Shown here piece by piece: positions 10,180 to 19,322 of a DNA stretch of 64,000 bases (positions are counted from its first letter, which is position 1; each line of letters starts with the position of its first letter). The notes under the pieces are model-generated. The model searched no databases. It had not been told where the DNA came from and saw only the letters and a program-made list of their open reading frames with translations. The translations under genes and the position numbers were made by a program. Origin of the DNA: Pseudomonas shirazensis (lineage in GTDB: Bacteria; Pseudomonadota; Gammaproteobacteria; Pseudomonadales; Pseudomonadaceae); NCBI RefSeq assembly GCF_014268785.2, contig NZ_JABWRD020000002.1, forward strand, positions 660,001 to 724,000, given 5' to 3'.

Positions 10180-10377
10180 TCAGGCCGATTGCGCCTCGTA
10201 GCCTTCCTCACGAATGGCGGCAAGGATCTGCTCGCTGGACAACTGGCTGTCGACAGTCACTTGCCTGGTAGCCAGATCCACCTTCACCTCGGCCTTGGCA
10301 TCCTGCCCCTGTACTGCCGCAGTCACTGCTTTGACACAGTGGCCACAGGTCATGCCTTGTACATTGAATACTTGCAT
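10180..10377 (-). CDS. copZ: Copper chaperone CopZ (HMA domain)
   Basis: A 65-residue single heavy-metal-associated domain. The metal motif GMTCGHC is at residues 8-14 and the protein has the normal beta-alpha-beta-beta-alpha-beta length. It should carry Cu(I) in the cytoplasm to the P-type ATPase encoded about 600 bases away on the opposite strand. AAGGAG lies nine bases before the ATG. Its promoter (10406-10436) has the MerR-family layout, so it is probably switched on by CueR with copA. Confidence 0.93.
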   Translation of the reverse strand: MQVFNVQGMTCGHCVKAVTAAVQGQDAKAEVKVDLATRQVTVDSQLSSEQILAAIREEGYEAQSA

Positions 10378-10405
10378 TGGTCAGTCTCCTTCGTGGGTTT
10401 GCCAC

Positions 10406-10436
10406 AGTTTCAAGCTTGCCATCGGGTCAAGGTCAA
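10406..10436 (-). promoter_or_regulatory. CueR-type promoter of copZ
   Basis: Read on the minus strand: TTGACC (-35), a 19-base spacer and GAAACT (-10). The spacer includes a dyad, CCTTG...CAAG, as in known CueR operators. A 19-base spacer is the hallmark of MerR-family-activated promoters, where the regulator untwists the DNA. The cueR gene in the same cluster supports this. Confidence 0.75.
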
Positions 10437-10522
10437 GTTATGCCGTCATCGGCCGGACTGGCAATCCGCGCCTGGCTCAGCCAAGCTGCGCCTTTGACGG
10501 TTTATGAAGCAGGAGATTGTTC

Positions 10523-10909
10523 ATGATCAGGCCAGCACTGAGCCTTGTCGGCTTGCTCGCCGCTTTGACCGTGGTGCCTGCGGCCAGCGCCGCTGGCAAC
10601 TCGGACTATAGCGTGCTGATTATTTCGCGCGAGCGGCTCGAGGTGGCGACCACCTGCGAGATCGGCGTGTACCTCAATGACCAGCTGTCCGGGCGCGTGT
10701 TCCAGGAACAATCGACCTCGTTCAACCTGCCGCCCGGCCCGGTGGATATCCGCTTGCGCCTGTTACCGGGGCAAGCCCCCGGTTGCAACCCTGGCCTGGA
10801 GAACCAGCACAATCAGCGCCTGACCCTGCAGGCCGGACAGATCAACAAGTATCGCATCGCCATGGACCACAGCGGCCTGCACCTGACCCGAGCCAGCCTG
10901 GACTATTGA
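10523..10909 (+). CDS. Small exported protein within the copper cluster
   Basis: A 128-residue protein with a signal peptide ([20 protein letters not shown], cleavage near ASAA). The mature part has two Cys (TTCEIGVYL and APGCNPGL) that could form a disulfide, and strand-rich sequence such as [20 protein letters not shown] followed by [15 protein letters not shown], which recalls small DUF2846-like periplasmic proteins. AGGAG lies seven bases before the chosen ATG; a TTG two codons earlier is less likely. It sits between copZ and copA. A role in copper handling is only suggested by position; no metal motif is evident. Confidence 0.7.
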   Translation: MIRPALSLVGLLAALTVVPAASAAGNSDYSVLIISRERLEVATTCEIGVYLNDQLSGRVFQEQSTSFNLPPGPVDIRLRLLPGQAPGCNPGLENQHNQRLTLQAGQINKYRIAMDHSGLHLTRASLDY

Positions 10910-10936
10910 CCTTGCCCCTGTGGCAGGGTTGATGGT
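10906..10936 (+). promoter_or_regulatory. CueR-type promoter of copA-cueR
   Basis: TTGACC (-35) overlaps the stop of the preceding gene, followed by a 19-base spacer containing the dyad TTGCCCCTGTGGCAGGG, and GATGGT (-10). The layout matches the copZ promoter and the known CueR class. It lies 25 bases before the copA start. Confidence 0.78.
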
Positions 10937-10961
10937 GCAGGCCTGTCCAAGGAGGCCAGCC

Positions 10962-13160
10962 ATGTCTGCATCTACTGTTTTTGACTTGCCCATCAGCGGC
11001 ATGACCTGCGCCAGCTGCGCCGGGCGTGTCGAGCGCGCCCTGCGCAAGGTGCCCGGCGCGGCGCAGGTGAGCGTCAACCTGGCAACCGAGACCGCCCGTG
11101 TCGAAGCTCCAGCGCAAGCCCTGCCTGCGCTGGTCGAGGCTGTACGTCAGGCCGGCTACGAGGCATCCATGCCGGATGCCGCTGCTCCTGACCCTGATGA
11201 TGCCCAGCGCCATTTGCGCAATGAGCGCCTGGCCGTGACCGCTGCGGTGCTGCTGGCGCTGCCACTGGTGTTGCCGATGCTCCTGCAGCCGTTCGGCGTG
11301 CACTGGATGCTGCCGGCTTGGGCGCAGTTTGCCTTGGCTACGCCGGTGCAGTTCATCCTCGGTGCACGTTTTTACAGAGCGGCCTGGAAAGCCGTGCGCG
11401 CAGCCGCCGGCAACATGGACCTGCTGGTTGCGCTCGGCACCAGTGCCGGTTACGGCCTGAGCCTGTATCAATGGGCCAATGCTCCGCTAGGGGTAGAGCC
11501 GCACCTGTACTTCGAGGCCTCGGCAGTGGTCATCGCCCTGGTGCTGCTCGGCAAATACCTCGAAAGCCGCGCCAAACGCCAGACCGCCAGCGCCATCCGC
11601 GCCCTCGAGGCGCTGCGCCCGGAGCGCGCCCTGCGCGTGCTCGATGGGCGTGAGGAGGATGTGCCGATCAGCCAACTGCGCCTGCACGACCTGGTCCGGG
11701 TCAAACCCGGCGAGCGCTTCCCGGTCGACGGCGAAGTCATCGAAGGCAGCAGCCACGCCGACGAGGCGCTGATCAGCGGCGAGAGCCTGCCGGTACCCAA
11801 GCACCCCGGCGACCCGGTCACCGGCGGCGCCATCAATGGCGAAGGCCAACTGCTGGTGCGCACCCTGGCACTCGGCACCGAAACGGTACTCGCGAGGATC
11901 ATTCGCCTGGTCGAGGATGCCCAGGCGGCCAAGGCGCCGATTCAGAAACTGGTCGACCGGGTCAGCCAGGTGTTCGTCCCGGCGGTGCTGGTGATCGCTC
12001 TGATTACCCTGCTCGGCTGGTGGTGGTATGGCGCACCGCTGGAAACCGCCTTGATCAACGCCGTCGCCGTACTGGTAATTGCCTGCCCATGTGCGCTTGG
12101 CCTGGCGACGCCTGCAGCGATCATGGCCGGCACTGGCGTGGCCGCCCGCCACGGCATTCTGATCAAGGATGCCGAAGCGCTGGAGCGCGCCCACGCCGTC
12201 AACCGCGTGGTGTTCGACAAGACCGGTACGCTGACCTCAGGCAGCCCGCGCATTGTTCACAGCCTGGCCGCAGTTGCCGATGAAGCGCAACTGTTGCGTC
12301 TGGCCGGGGCACTGCAACAGGGCAGTGAGCACCCGCTGGCCAAAGCGGTACTCAGCGCCTGCAGCGAACACGACCTGGACGTGCCGTCCGTCAGCGACAG
12401 CCAGTCACTGACCGGGCGCGGCATCGCCGGCGTGGTCGAGCAACGCCAGTTGGCCCTCGGCAACCGGCGTTTGCTTGAAGACAGCCAGCTGCAACCCGGC
12501 GAGCTTGCAGGCAAAGCGCACGCTTGGGAAGCCGAAGGCCGCACCTTGTCATGGCTGATCGAACGGGCGCCGCAGCCGCAGGTGCTCGGCCTGCTGGCCT
12601 TTGGCGACAGCCTCAAGCCCGGTGCCGCAGAGGCCGTGCGCAGTCTGCGCGCACGTGGCGTCAGCAGCCACCTGCTGACCGGCGACAACCGCGGCAGTGC
12701 CAAGGTGGTTGCCGACGCGCTGGGCATCGAGGATGTCTACGCCGAAGTACTCCCGGCCGACAAAGCCGCTACCGTGGCCGTGCTCAAACGCGACGGCGTG
12801 GTGGCCATGGTCGGTGACGGCATCAACGACGCCCCGGCCCTGGCCGCGGCCGACATCGGTATCGCCATGGGCGGTGGCACCGATGTCGCCATGCAGGCCG
12901 CCGGCATTACTCTGATGCGCGGTGACCCGCGGCTGGTGCCGGCAGCCCTGGAAATCAGCCGCAAGACCTACGCCAAGATCCGCCAGAACCTGTTCTGGGC
13001 CTTCATCTACAACCTGGTCGGCATCCCGTTGGCCGCGTTTGGCCTGCTCAACCCGGTTCTGGCAGGCGCGGCCATGGCCCTGTCGAGCGTCAGCGTGGTG
13101 AGCAATGCGCTGTGGCTGAAAACCTGGAAACCCGACAACGATCAGCAGGAGGCACCATGA
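10962..13160 (+). CDS. copA: Cu(I)-exporting P1B-type ATPase CopA
   Basis: A 732-residue heavy-metal ATPase of the inner membrane. It has one N-terminal HMA domain (GMTCASC near residue 12), the intramembrane CPC motif ([14 protein letters not shown]), the phosphorylation site DKTGTLTSG, the HP motif [13 protein letters not shown] and [20 protein letters not shown]. The last membrane helices carry YNLVG and [11 protein letters not shown], as expected for Cu(I)/Ag(I) transport. A strong AAGGAGG site precedes the ATG at 10962; the open frame extends upstream without support. The gene overlaps cueR by four bases. It exports cytoplasmic Cu(I) delivered by CopZ. Confidence 0.95.
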   Translation: MSASTVFDLPISGMTCASCAGRVERALRKVPGAAQVSVNLATETARVEAPAQALPALVEAVRQAGYEASMPDAAAPDPDDAQRHLRNERLAVTAAVLLALPLVLPMLLQPFGVHWMLPAWAQFALATPVQFILGARFYRAAWKAVRAAAGNMDLLVALGTSAGYGLSLYQWANAPLGVEPHLYFEASAVVIALVLLGKYLESRAKRQTASAIRALEALRPERALRVLDGREEDVPISQLRLHDLVRVKPGERFPVDGEVIEGSSHADEALISGESLPVPKHPGDPVTGGAINGEGQLLVRTLALGTETVLARIIRLVEDAQAAKAPIQKLVDRVSQVFVPAVLVIALITLLGWWWYGAPLETALINAVAVLVIACPCALGLATPAAIMAGTGVAARHGILIKDAEALERAHAVNRVVFDKTGTLTSGSPRIVHSLAAVADEAQLLRLAGALQQGSEHPLAKAVLSACSEHDLDVPSVSDSQSLTGRGIAGVVEQRQLALGNRRLLEDSQLQPGELAGKAHAWEAEGRTLSWLIERAPQPQVLGLLAFGDSLKPGAAEAVRSLRARGVSSHLLTGDNRGSAKVVADALGIEDVYAEVLPADKAATVAVLKRDGVVAMVGDGINDAPALAAADIGIAMGGGTDVAMQAAGITLMRGDPRLVPAALEISRKTYAKIRQNLFWAFIYNLVGIPLAAFGLLNPVLAGAAMALSSVSVVSNALWLKTWKPDNDQQEAP

Positions 13161-13561
13161 ATATCGGCCAGGCTGCCCGCCTCAGCGGGCTGAGCAGCAA
13201 GATGATCCGTTATTACGAGTCGATCGGCCTACTCAAACCGGCGCAACGCAGCGACAGCGGCTATCGTCTCTACCAACAGCAGGACCTGCACAGCCTGGCC
13301 TTCATCAAGCGCTCACGCGATCTTGGCTTTTCTCTGGAGGAAGTCGCCAGGCTGCTGACTCTGTGGCAAGACCGTGAACGCGCCAGCGCCGATGTCAAAG
13401 CCCTGGCCAACGAGCACATCGCTGCGCTGAACACGCGCATCGAAGAGCTGGTCAGCCTGCGTGACACTCTCAGCCAGCTGGTTGCCGATTGCCACGGCGA
13501 TGACCGCCCCGACTGCCCGATCCTCAAGGATCTGGCCAGCGGCAAAGCCTGTTGTAGCTAA
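13157..13561 (+). CDS. cueR: MerR-family copper regulator CueR
   Basis: A 134-residue MerR-type activator. The N-terminal helix-turn-helix is [20 protein letters not shown], followed by a dimerisation helix. The C-terminal metal loop has two Cys eight residues apart ([14 protein letters not shown]) as in E. coli CueR, plus a terminal CC like the one in CueR. It responds to Cu(I), Ag(I) or Au(I). Its ATG overlaps the copA stop (ATGA), so it is translationally coupled and autoregulated with copA. Two suitable promoters with 19-base spacers are in the cluster. Confidence 0.93.
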   Translation: MNIGQAARLSGLSSKMIRYYESIGLLKPAQRSDSGYRLYQQQDLHSLAFIKRSRDLGFSLEEVARLLTLWQDRERASADVKALANEHIAALNTRIEELVSLRDTLSQLVADCHGDDRPDCPILKDLASGKACCS

Positions 13562-13690
13562 GAGCACGCTGCCCTGCCCAGTTTTGGTATGCCGTATTAG
13601 CCCAATCACGACCGAATCGTCGCCAAATGCGACGTCGGCCAATAAATACAGGGATTTGACCTCTATAAATCACCCACGCTGCCGATGCCC

Positions 13691-13717
13691 TGAAGTGCCT
13701 GTTTCATGCGTCGATAA
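13691..13717 (+). promoter_or_regulatory. Sigma-28 (FliA) type promoter of the chemoreceptor gene
   Basis: TGAAGTGC, an 11-base spacer and GTCGATAA match the flagellar sigma factor consensus TAAAGTTT-N11-GCCGATAA well, especially at the -10. The element ends 20 bases before the receptor ATG. It indicates that the receptor is expressed with the motility genes. Confidence 0.7.
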
Positions 13718-13737
13718 AAAATACTCCGGGAGCGTGG

Positions 13738-15681
13738 ATGAACATCAAACAAAAACTGACTTGGGCGTTTGCCGTGATTGCCGGCTTGCCCATCGTCCTC
13801 GTAGCTACCCTGGTAGTGGTCAACCTGCGCGGCGAGGCCCGCGATGATTTTCTCGACAACAGCAGCCGAGAGATTCGCCAGGTCAGCAATGCGATGAACA
13901 TCTTCTTCCAGGGCATCGACCAGAACGTCAACTACATGGCCGCGCAGCCAATGGTTGCCGCCACCGGCAGCGAGCTGAACAAGTACACCAGCGCCAACCC
14001 GTCCTACACCCTGGGCGAGCAAGACGCCAAGGTGCTCGACTTCTTCACCCGCCTGGCCGACGCTCACCCGGCTTACGCCTACCTCTCCTACGGGGTCGCC
14101 GACGGCGGCTACGTCGGCTGGCCGGCCGGGCAGAAGTTCGTCAATTACGATCCGCGCCAGCGCCCTTGGTACCAACTGGCGATGGCCAACCCCGGCAAGA
14201 CCATCCGCACCGGCGCCTACTACTGGGCCGCCGATGATGCCGTGCTGGTCAGCACCGTGCGTACGGTAACCAACCAGCTGGGCAACCCCGGCGGTGTGGT
14301 CAACATCGACGTCTCGCTGAACGGCCTCACCGAAATCGTCAAGAAGATCAAGCTGGGCGAAAGCGGCTACCTGATCCTCATGGAAAACAACGGAAACGTG
14401 ATGGTCGACCCACGCGACGCCAGCCACAACTTCAAGCAACTGAGCAGCTTTGGCGGCGGCTACGCCGAGCTGGCCAAGGCCGGCAAGGGTTTGGTTGAAG
14501 TCGAGATCAATGGCGAGCGCTACATGGCCAACATCTACCCGGATGAAACCCTCGGTTGGACCTTCATTGGCCTGATCCAGGAAGGCGAAGTGATGCAGAC
14601 CACCACCCGCCTGACCTGGCTGATCGGCACCATTGCGCTGGTCCTGGCCGCGTTGTTCGCAATCGTCGGTGCCGCGTTCGCCAAGCTCATCGTGCGCCCG
14701 ATCAACAGCGTCAGCAGCGGCCTGGAAGACATCGCCCAAGGCGAAGGCGACCTGACCCGCAGCCTGGAAGTCCGCGGCCGCGACGAAACCGCGCAACTGG
14801 CCGGCTGGTTCAACCAGTTCCTCGGCGCGATTCGTAGCCTGATCCAGCATATCGGCGCTGCCGCTGGCAAGATTCTCAGCACCTCCAGCAGCTCGACGCG
14901 CGTCTCCAACGACATGGCCGAAGCGGCCGGGCGTCAGCGCGAAGCAGTGGACATGGTGTCTACCGCCTTCCACGAAATGGTCGCCACCGCCAACGAAGTC
15001 GCCCGTTCCTGCAGCCAGGCAGCGCAGTCGGCCGACAGCGGCCAGCAGCAGGCGCGCGAAGGTCAGCAGCAGATCGACGCCGCGGTGCAGAGCGTTGATC
15101 GCCTGAGCCAGGAGATCGAGCAATCAGCCCAGTCGATCCAGCAACTGGAGCGTGACAGCAACGCGATCCAGTCGATTCTGGGCACCATCCGCTCGATTGC
15201 CGAGCAGACCAACCTGCTCGCCCTCAACGCTGCCATCGAAGCCGCCCGGGCCGGCGAGCAAGGCCGCGGCTTTGCTGTGGTAGCCGACGAAGTCCGCGCG
15301 CTGGCCAAGCGCACGGCCGACTCCACCGCCGAAATCGACGGGCTGCTCGGCAACCTCGCCAGTCGCACCGCTGAAGTTGCCCAGCAGATGCACGCCAGCC
15401 TGGATGTCTCGCAGCAGTCGGTCAGCCGGATTGGCCTGGCCCGCGACAGCTTTGGCCAGATCCGTGAGTCGGTCGACGTGATCCGCGACATGAACACGCA
15501 GATCGCCACCGCCGCCGAAGAGCAGCATCAGGTCGCGGAAGACATCAACCGGCACATCAGCCAGATCCACGGTGATGCGCAGTTGGTGGCAGAACTGGCC
15601 CAGGCCGCGCGGCAGGACTCGGAGAGCCTGGCCGGCCTGTCGAACGAGCTGGACAGCCTGGTCCGCCGCTTCCGTACCTGA
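13738..15681 (+). CDS. Methyl-accepting chemotaxis protein with dCache domain (McpC-like locus)
   Basis: A 647-residue chemoreceptor. Membrane helices lie at about 8-28 and 291-315. The periplasmic part between them is a double-Cache domain. It contains Y137, R142, W144, Y145, Y161/Y162 and D191 ([29 protein letters not shown]), spaced like the amino-acid-binding motif of PctA-type receptors. A HAMP region ([20 protein letters not shown]) and a signalling domain with the conserved tip ([20 protein letters not shown]) follow; there is no C-terminal CheR-binding pentapeptide. Its place downstream of cueR matches the P. putida receptor I remember as McpC (cytosine, nicotinate). Ligand is therefore open. 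Confidence 0.88.
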   Translation: MNIKQKLTWAFAVIAGLPIVLVATLVVVNLRGEARDDFLDNSSREIRQVSNAMNIFFQGIDQNVNYMAAQPMVAATGSELNKYTSANPSYTLGEQDAKVLDFFTRLADAHPAYAYLSYGVADGGYVGWPAGQKFVNYDPRQRPWYQLAMANPGKTIRTGAYYWAADDAVLVSTVRTVTNQLGNPGGVVNIDVSLNGLTEIVKKIKLGESGYLILMENNGNVMVDPRDASHNFKQLSSFGGGYAELAKAGKGLVEVEINGERYMANIYPDETLGWTFIGLIQEGEVMQTTTRLTWLIGTIALVLAALFAIVGAAFAKLIVRPINSVSSGLEDIAQGEGDLTRSLEVRGRDETAQLAGWFNQFLGAIRSLIQHIGAAAGKILSTSSSSTRVSNDMAEAAGRQREAVDMVSTAFHEMVATANEVARSCSQAAQSADSGQQQAREGQQQIDAAVQSVDRLSQEIEQSAQSIQQLERDSNAIQSILGTIRSIAEQTNLLALNAAIEAARAGEQGRGFAVVADEVRALAKRTADSTAEIDGLLGNLASRTAEVAQQMHASLDVSQQSVSRIGLARDSFGQIRESVDVIRDMNTQIATAAEEQHQVAEDINRHISQIHGDAQLVAELAQAARQDSESLAGLSNELDSLVRRFRT

Positions 15682-15692
15682 TCAGCCGGCCC

Positions 15693-15729
15693 GCGCCTGC
15701 TCTTGGCCAACCGCCGTCAGAGCAGGCGC
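15693..15729. terminator. Hairpin between convergent chemoreceptor and AraC genes
   Basis: GCGCCTGCTCT (15693-15703) is perfectly complementary to AGAGCAGGCGC (15719-15729) across a 15-base loop. The right arm overlaps the last codons of the AraC gene. It can form on either transcript; no T run follows. Confidence 0.5.
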
Positions 15730-16508
15730 AGCTCGCCTGGGGTCACGCCGAACATCTGCTTGAACGCGGCGATGTAAGCTGAGGTTGAGTCATAGCCACA
15801 GCCCAGCGCCGCTTCGGTGACACTCTCTCCGGCTTCCAACAACGCCAGGGATGACAGCAGCCGCATGCGCTGACGCCATATCCGAAAGCTCAGGCCGGTC
15901 TCGCGCTGCAACAGGCGCATCACGGTCTTCTCCGAACAGCCCAACTGCAGCGCCCAGTCTTGCAGGGTCTGCGCCTGATCCGGCGCGGCAATCAACTGGT
16001 TGCACAAGCGCAGCAGACCCGGATGCCGCGGCAGCGGCAAACTGAAGCCGACTTCCGGCAGCCCGCGTAACTGATCGAGCAGCACCGCAACCAAGCGCGC
16101 CTCTGCGCTATCTTCCTCTGGATAATGCGCAGGCAGCAGGCAGAACTGCTTGATCAGCTCGCGCGCCAGGGGCGTGACCTCAAGTACCCGGCATTGCTCG
16201 CTGGCCCACGGGCAGGCATCGCGGCGCACATACAGGCTGCGCATTTCGGCTTGCATCGAGGTGGCGACATCGTGCTCGAGGTCAGCCGGGATCCACACGC
16301 CCCACTGCGGCGGGGCGAAGTAGCTGCCGTCGCTGGTATAGACGCTCAAGACTCCACTGATGGCGTAGGAAAACTGCACCCAGTCATGCCGATGGCGAGT
16401 GGTCCATGAGCCGGCGCCGAGGCTCTCGGCGCGGGCATAGACGGGGCGTGGCAGGCGCTCCAGCGTAGGGATGGGGCGCGGGGCAGTCAGTTGTCCGTTG
16501 CTCGGCAT
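15717..16508 (-). CDS. AraC-family regulator with N-terminal cupin
   Basis: A regulator of about 263 residues. The N-terminal half is a cupin sensor domain (HRHDWVQFSYAISGVLSVYT, then VWIPADLEHDVATSM) and the C-terminal quarter is an AraC double helix-turn-helix (LGCSEKTVMRLLQRETGLSF, and GCGYDSTSAYIAAFKQMFG). It is followed on the same strand by nothing related and preceded by the thiolase gene on the same strand. The start is uncertain: I use ATG at 16508 (MPSNGQLTAPRP), while a TTG at 16538 would add ten residues; neither has a clear ribosome site. It may regulate the adjacent thiolase/FabG/MaoC genes. Confidence 0.82.
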   Translation of the reverse strand: MPSNGQLTAPRPIPTLERLPRPVYARAESLGAGSWTTRHRHDWVQFSYAISGVLSVYTSDGSYFAPPQWGVWIPADLEHDVATSMQAEMRSLYVRRDACPWASEQCRVLEVTPLARELIKQFCLLPAHYPEEDSAEARLVAVLLDQLRGLPEVGFSLPLPRHPGLLRLCNQLIAAPDQAQTLQDWALQLGCSEKTVMRLLQRETGLSFRIWRQRMRLLSSLALLEAGESVTEAALGCGYDSTSAYIAAFKQMFGVTPGELRLL

Positions 16509-16572
16509 GGCGTCGATCTTGTTGTTCTGATCAGACAAGCCTAACAGGTTTGCCCGAGCAGCCAGCCCAGGC

Positions 16573-17850
16573 TCAACGCTCGACGATCATGGTCACGCCC
16601 TGGCCGCCCGCCGCGCAGATCGAAATCAAGCCGCGGCCCTTGCCGGCCGTTGCCAACAGCTTGGCCATATTGGCCAGCACCCGGCCGCCGGTCGCGGCAA
16701 ACGGATGCCCCGCTGCCAGCGAACTGCCTTTGACGTTCAACTTGCTGCGGTCGATTGGCCCCAGCGCGGCATCCAGCCCCAGCTGCGTGCGGCAATACTC
16801 GTCATCTTCCCAGGCTTTGAGCGTGCACAGCACCTGGGCGGCAAACGCCTCGTGGATTTCGTAGTAGTCAAAGTCCTGCAAGCTCAGGCCATTGCGCGCC
16901 AGTAGACGCGGCACCGCATACACCGGCGCCATCAGCAGGCCTTCCTGACCTTTGACGAAGTCCACCGCCGCGCTCTCGCCATCGACCACATAGGCCAGCA
17001 CCGACAGGCCTTGCTCGGCTGCCCATTGCTCGCTGCCCAGCAGCACCAGCGAGGCGCCGTCGGTCAACGGCGTCGAGTTGCCGGCAGTGAGCGTGCCGAG
17101 GCCGCTGCGATCGAACGCAGGCTTCAATTTGGCCAACTGGTCCAGGTTCAGCTCCGGGCGCAGATTGTTGTCGCGGCTCAAGCCCAGGTAGGGCGTGAGC
17201 AAGTCATCGTGCCAGCCCTCGGCGTAAGCTGCAGCCAGCTTCTGGTGGCTGTGCAGAGCCAATTCGTCCTGGGCCTCGCGGCTGATCTGCCAGGTCTGCG
17301 CCATGCGCTCGCAATGCTCACCCATCGACAACCCAGTACGCGGCTCGCCAATGCTCGGCAAGGCCGGTTTGAGGTCGGCCGGGCGCAATTGCAGAAACGG
17401 TTTCAGGCGCTCGGCCAGATTTTTGCCACGCCCGGCCTGCAGGAGAATTCGCCGCAAGCCTTCACTGACCGCGATCGGCGCATCCGAGGTGGTGTCGACG
17501 CCACCGGCAATGCCACTGTCGATCTGCCCAAGGGCAATCTTGTTGGCCACCAACAAAGCAGCCTCAAGGCCGGTACCACAGGCCTGCTGAATATCGTAGG
17601 CCGGAGTTTGCGCCGACAAGCGTGAGCCGAGCACACATTCGCGGGTCAGGTTCATGTCGCGTGAATGCTTGAGCACCGCCCCGGCGACTACTTCACCCAG
17701 GCGCAGCCCGTGCAGACGGTAGCGCTCAAGCAGGCCTTCGAGGGCAGCGGTTAGCATCGCCTGGTTGCTGGCCTTGGCGTAGGCGCCATTGGAGCGGGCG
17801 AACGGGATTCGATTGCCGCCCAGAATTGCGACCCGGCGAGATGAACGCAT
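16573..17850 (-). CDS. Acetyl-CoA C-acyltransferase (FadI-type thiolase)
   Basis: A 425-residue thiolase. The nucleophilic Cys lies in QQACGTGLEAALL, the GHP motif is AAGHPFAATGGRVL, and the C-terminal active-site loop is ICAAGGQG, which resembles the CAAGG form of FadI rather than the CAGGG of FadA. It would cleave 3-ketoacyl-CoA or condense acetyl-CoA. Start MRSSRRVAILGG has a perfect AGGAGG site eight bases upstream. It is divergent from the FabG/MaoC pair (117-base spacer), the three together forming a small fatty-acyl module conserved in P. putida. The reaction direction and chain length are unknown. Confidence 0.9.
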   Translation of the reverse strand: MRSSRRVAILGGNRIPFARSNGAYAKASNQAMLTAALEGLLERYRLHGLRLGEVVAGAVLKHSRDMNLTRECVLGSRLSAQTPAYDIQQACGTGLEAALLVANKIALGQIDSGIAGGVDTTSDAPIAVSEGLRRILLQAGRGKNLAERLKPFLQLRPADLKPALPSIGEPRTGLSMGEHCERMAQTWQISREAQDELALHSHQKLAAAYAEGWHDDLLTPYLGLSRDNNLRPELNLDQLAKLKPAFDRSGLGTLTAGNSTPLTDGASLVLLGSEQWAAEQGLSVLAYVVDGESAAVDFVKGQEGLLMAPVYAVPRLLARNGLSLQDFDYYEIHEAFAAQVLCTLKAWEDDEYCRTQLGLDAALGPIDRSKLNVKGSSLAAGHPFAATGGRVLANMAKLLATAGKGRGLISICAAGGQGVTMIVER

Positions 17851-17967
17851 GCGGTTATTCCTCCTGAAACAATTTGATCCGTACAGACTAGGTGTTTTTA
17901 ACCCGGTCGAACGACCGTTACATAAACTTGGTCCACACTTGCATGCTTGCCTTACGGGAGACCCGCA

Positions 17968-19320
17968 ATGACTGACCGCTACCTCGGCTTCGCCAACTCC
18001 AACCTGGGCCGTCGCCTGGTCGACGCCCTCGGCCTGCCGCAACCAGCACCGCTGGAGCGTTGGAGCGCTGGCCGCCTGCGCCCGGTCGAGGGCGCGCTGG
18101 TGTTGGGCGGCGGGCCGCTGGCCAATCGGGTCGAAACCATTGCCGCTCGGCTCACCGACGAACTCTACAGCTTTGCCGGCGATGGGCTGCAAGCGCAGCC
18201 TTGGGTAGCGGGCCTGGGGCCCAAGCTCAAGGCTGTGGTGTTCGACGCCAGCCATTTGTCCGACAGCGATCAGCTCTGCCAGTTGCGCGAGTTTTTCCAG
18301 CCGCTGCTGCGCAGCCTGGCGCCAAGTGCCCATGTCGTCATCCTAGGGCGCGCTCCGGAGAGCCTCAGCGATCCGCTGGCCAGCGTCGCCCAACGCGCGC
18401 TGGAAGGCTTCAGCCGCTCGCTGGGCAAAGAGCTGCGCAACGGCGCCACCGCGCAGTTGCTGTATGTCAGCGAAGAGGCCGACGAGCAGCTGGAAGGCGC
18501 ATTGCGCTTCTTTCTGTCGCCCAAGAGCGCCTTTATTTCTGGCCAGGTGTTGCGCCTGCAAGGCTGCGCCAGCCAGGTACAGGACTGGACCCGCCCGCTG
18601 GCCGGGCGCCGCGCCTTGGTCACCGGCGCTGCCCGTGGGATCGGCGCGGCCATTGCGCAAACCCTCGCTCGAGATGGCGCCGAGGTGATCCTGCTCGACG
18701 TGCCGCAGGCCCGCCAGGACCTCGAAGCACTCGCGGCACGCCTGGGTGGCCGCGCACTGGCGCTGGATATCTGTGCCAGTGATGCCGCCGAGCAGCTGCT
18801 GGCAGGCTTGCCCGAAGGTATCGACATCGTCGTGCACAACGCTGGCATCACCCGCGACAAGACCCTGGCCAACATGACCCCGGATTACTGGGACGCAGTC
18901 ATGGCAGTCAACCTCAAGGCCCCGCAGGTGCTGACCCAGGCGCTGCTGGACGCCGGCGCGCTCGGCGACAACGCACGGATCATCCTGCTCGCCTCGGTCA
19001 GCGGCATCGCCGGCAACCGCGGCCAGTCCAACTACGCCGCCAGCAAGGCCGGCCTGATCGGTCTGGCCCAGGCCTGGGCACCTATCCTGGCCAGCCGCGG
19101 CGCCAGCATCAATGCCGTAGCACCTGGGTTTATTGAAACGCACATGACCGCATCGATGCCGATGGGCCTGCGCGAGGCTGGCCGTCGCCTGAGTTCGCTG
19201 GGCCAGGGCGGGCGCCCGGAAGACGTTGCCGAAGCGGTTGCCTGGCTCAGCCAGCCCGGCTCCGGCGCAGTCACCGGCCAGGCCCTGCGGGTATGTGGCC
19301 AGGCCTTGATGGGAGCATGA
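17968..19320 (+). CDS. High-molecular-weight 3-oxoacyl reductase (FabG4-like)
   Basis: A 450-residue protein, about 200 residues longer than ordinary FabG. Residues about 210-450 form a full short-chain dehydrogenase: ALVTGAARGIGAAIAQTLAR, VVHNAGITRDKTLANM, then the catalytic Ser, and SNYAASKAGLIGLAQAW with Tyr/Lys. The first 200 residues are a degenerate Rossmann/flavodoxin-like domain, as in mycobacterial FabG4, which reduces 3-ketoacyl-CoA with NADH. GGGAG lies seven bases before the ATG. The gene is followed immediately by a MaoC hydratase with overlapping start, so the pair likely interconverts 3-keto, 3-hydroxy and enoyl thioesters. Confidence 0.9.
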   Translation: MTDRYLGFANSNLGRRLVDALGLPQPAPLERWSAGRLRPVEGALVLGGGPLANRVETIAARLTDELYSFAGDGLQAQPWVAGLGPKLKAVVFDASHLSDSDQLCQLREFFQPLLRSLAPSAHVVILGRAPESLSDPLASVAQRALEGFSRSLGKELRNGATAQLLYVSEEADEQLEGALRFFLSPKSAFISGQVLRLQGCASQVQDWTRPLAGRRALVTGAARGIGAAIAQTLARDGAEVILLDVPQARQDLEALAARLGGRALALDICASDAAEQLLAGLPEGIDIVVHNAGITRDKTLANMTPDYWDAVMAVNLKAPQVLTQALLDAGALGDNARIILLASVSGIAGNRGQSNYAASKAGLIGLAQAWAPILASRGASINAVAPGFIETHMTASMPMGLREAGRRLSSLGQGGRPEDVAEAVAWLSQPGSGAVTGQALRVCGQALMGA

Positions 19321-19322
19321 GC

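Noticed and set aside
13663..15123. 486-codon open frame on the minus strand
   Set aside because: Antisense to the chemoreceptor gene; no protein family recognised.
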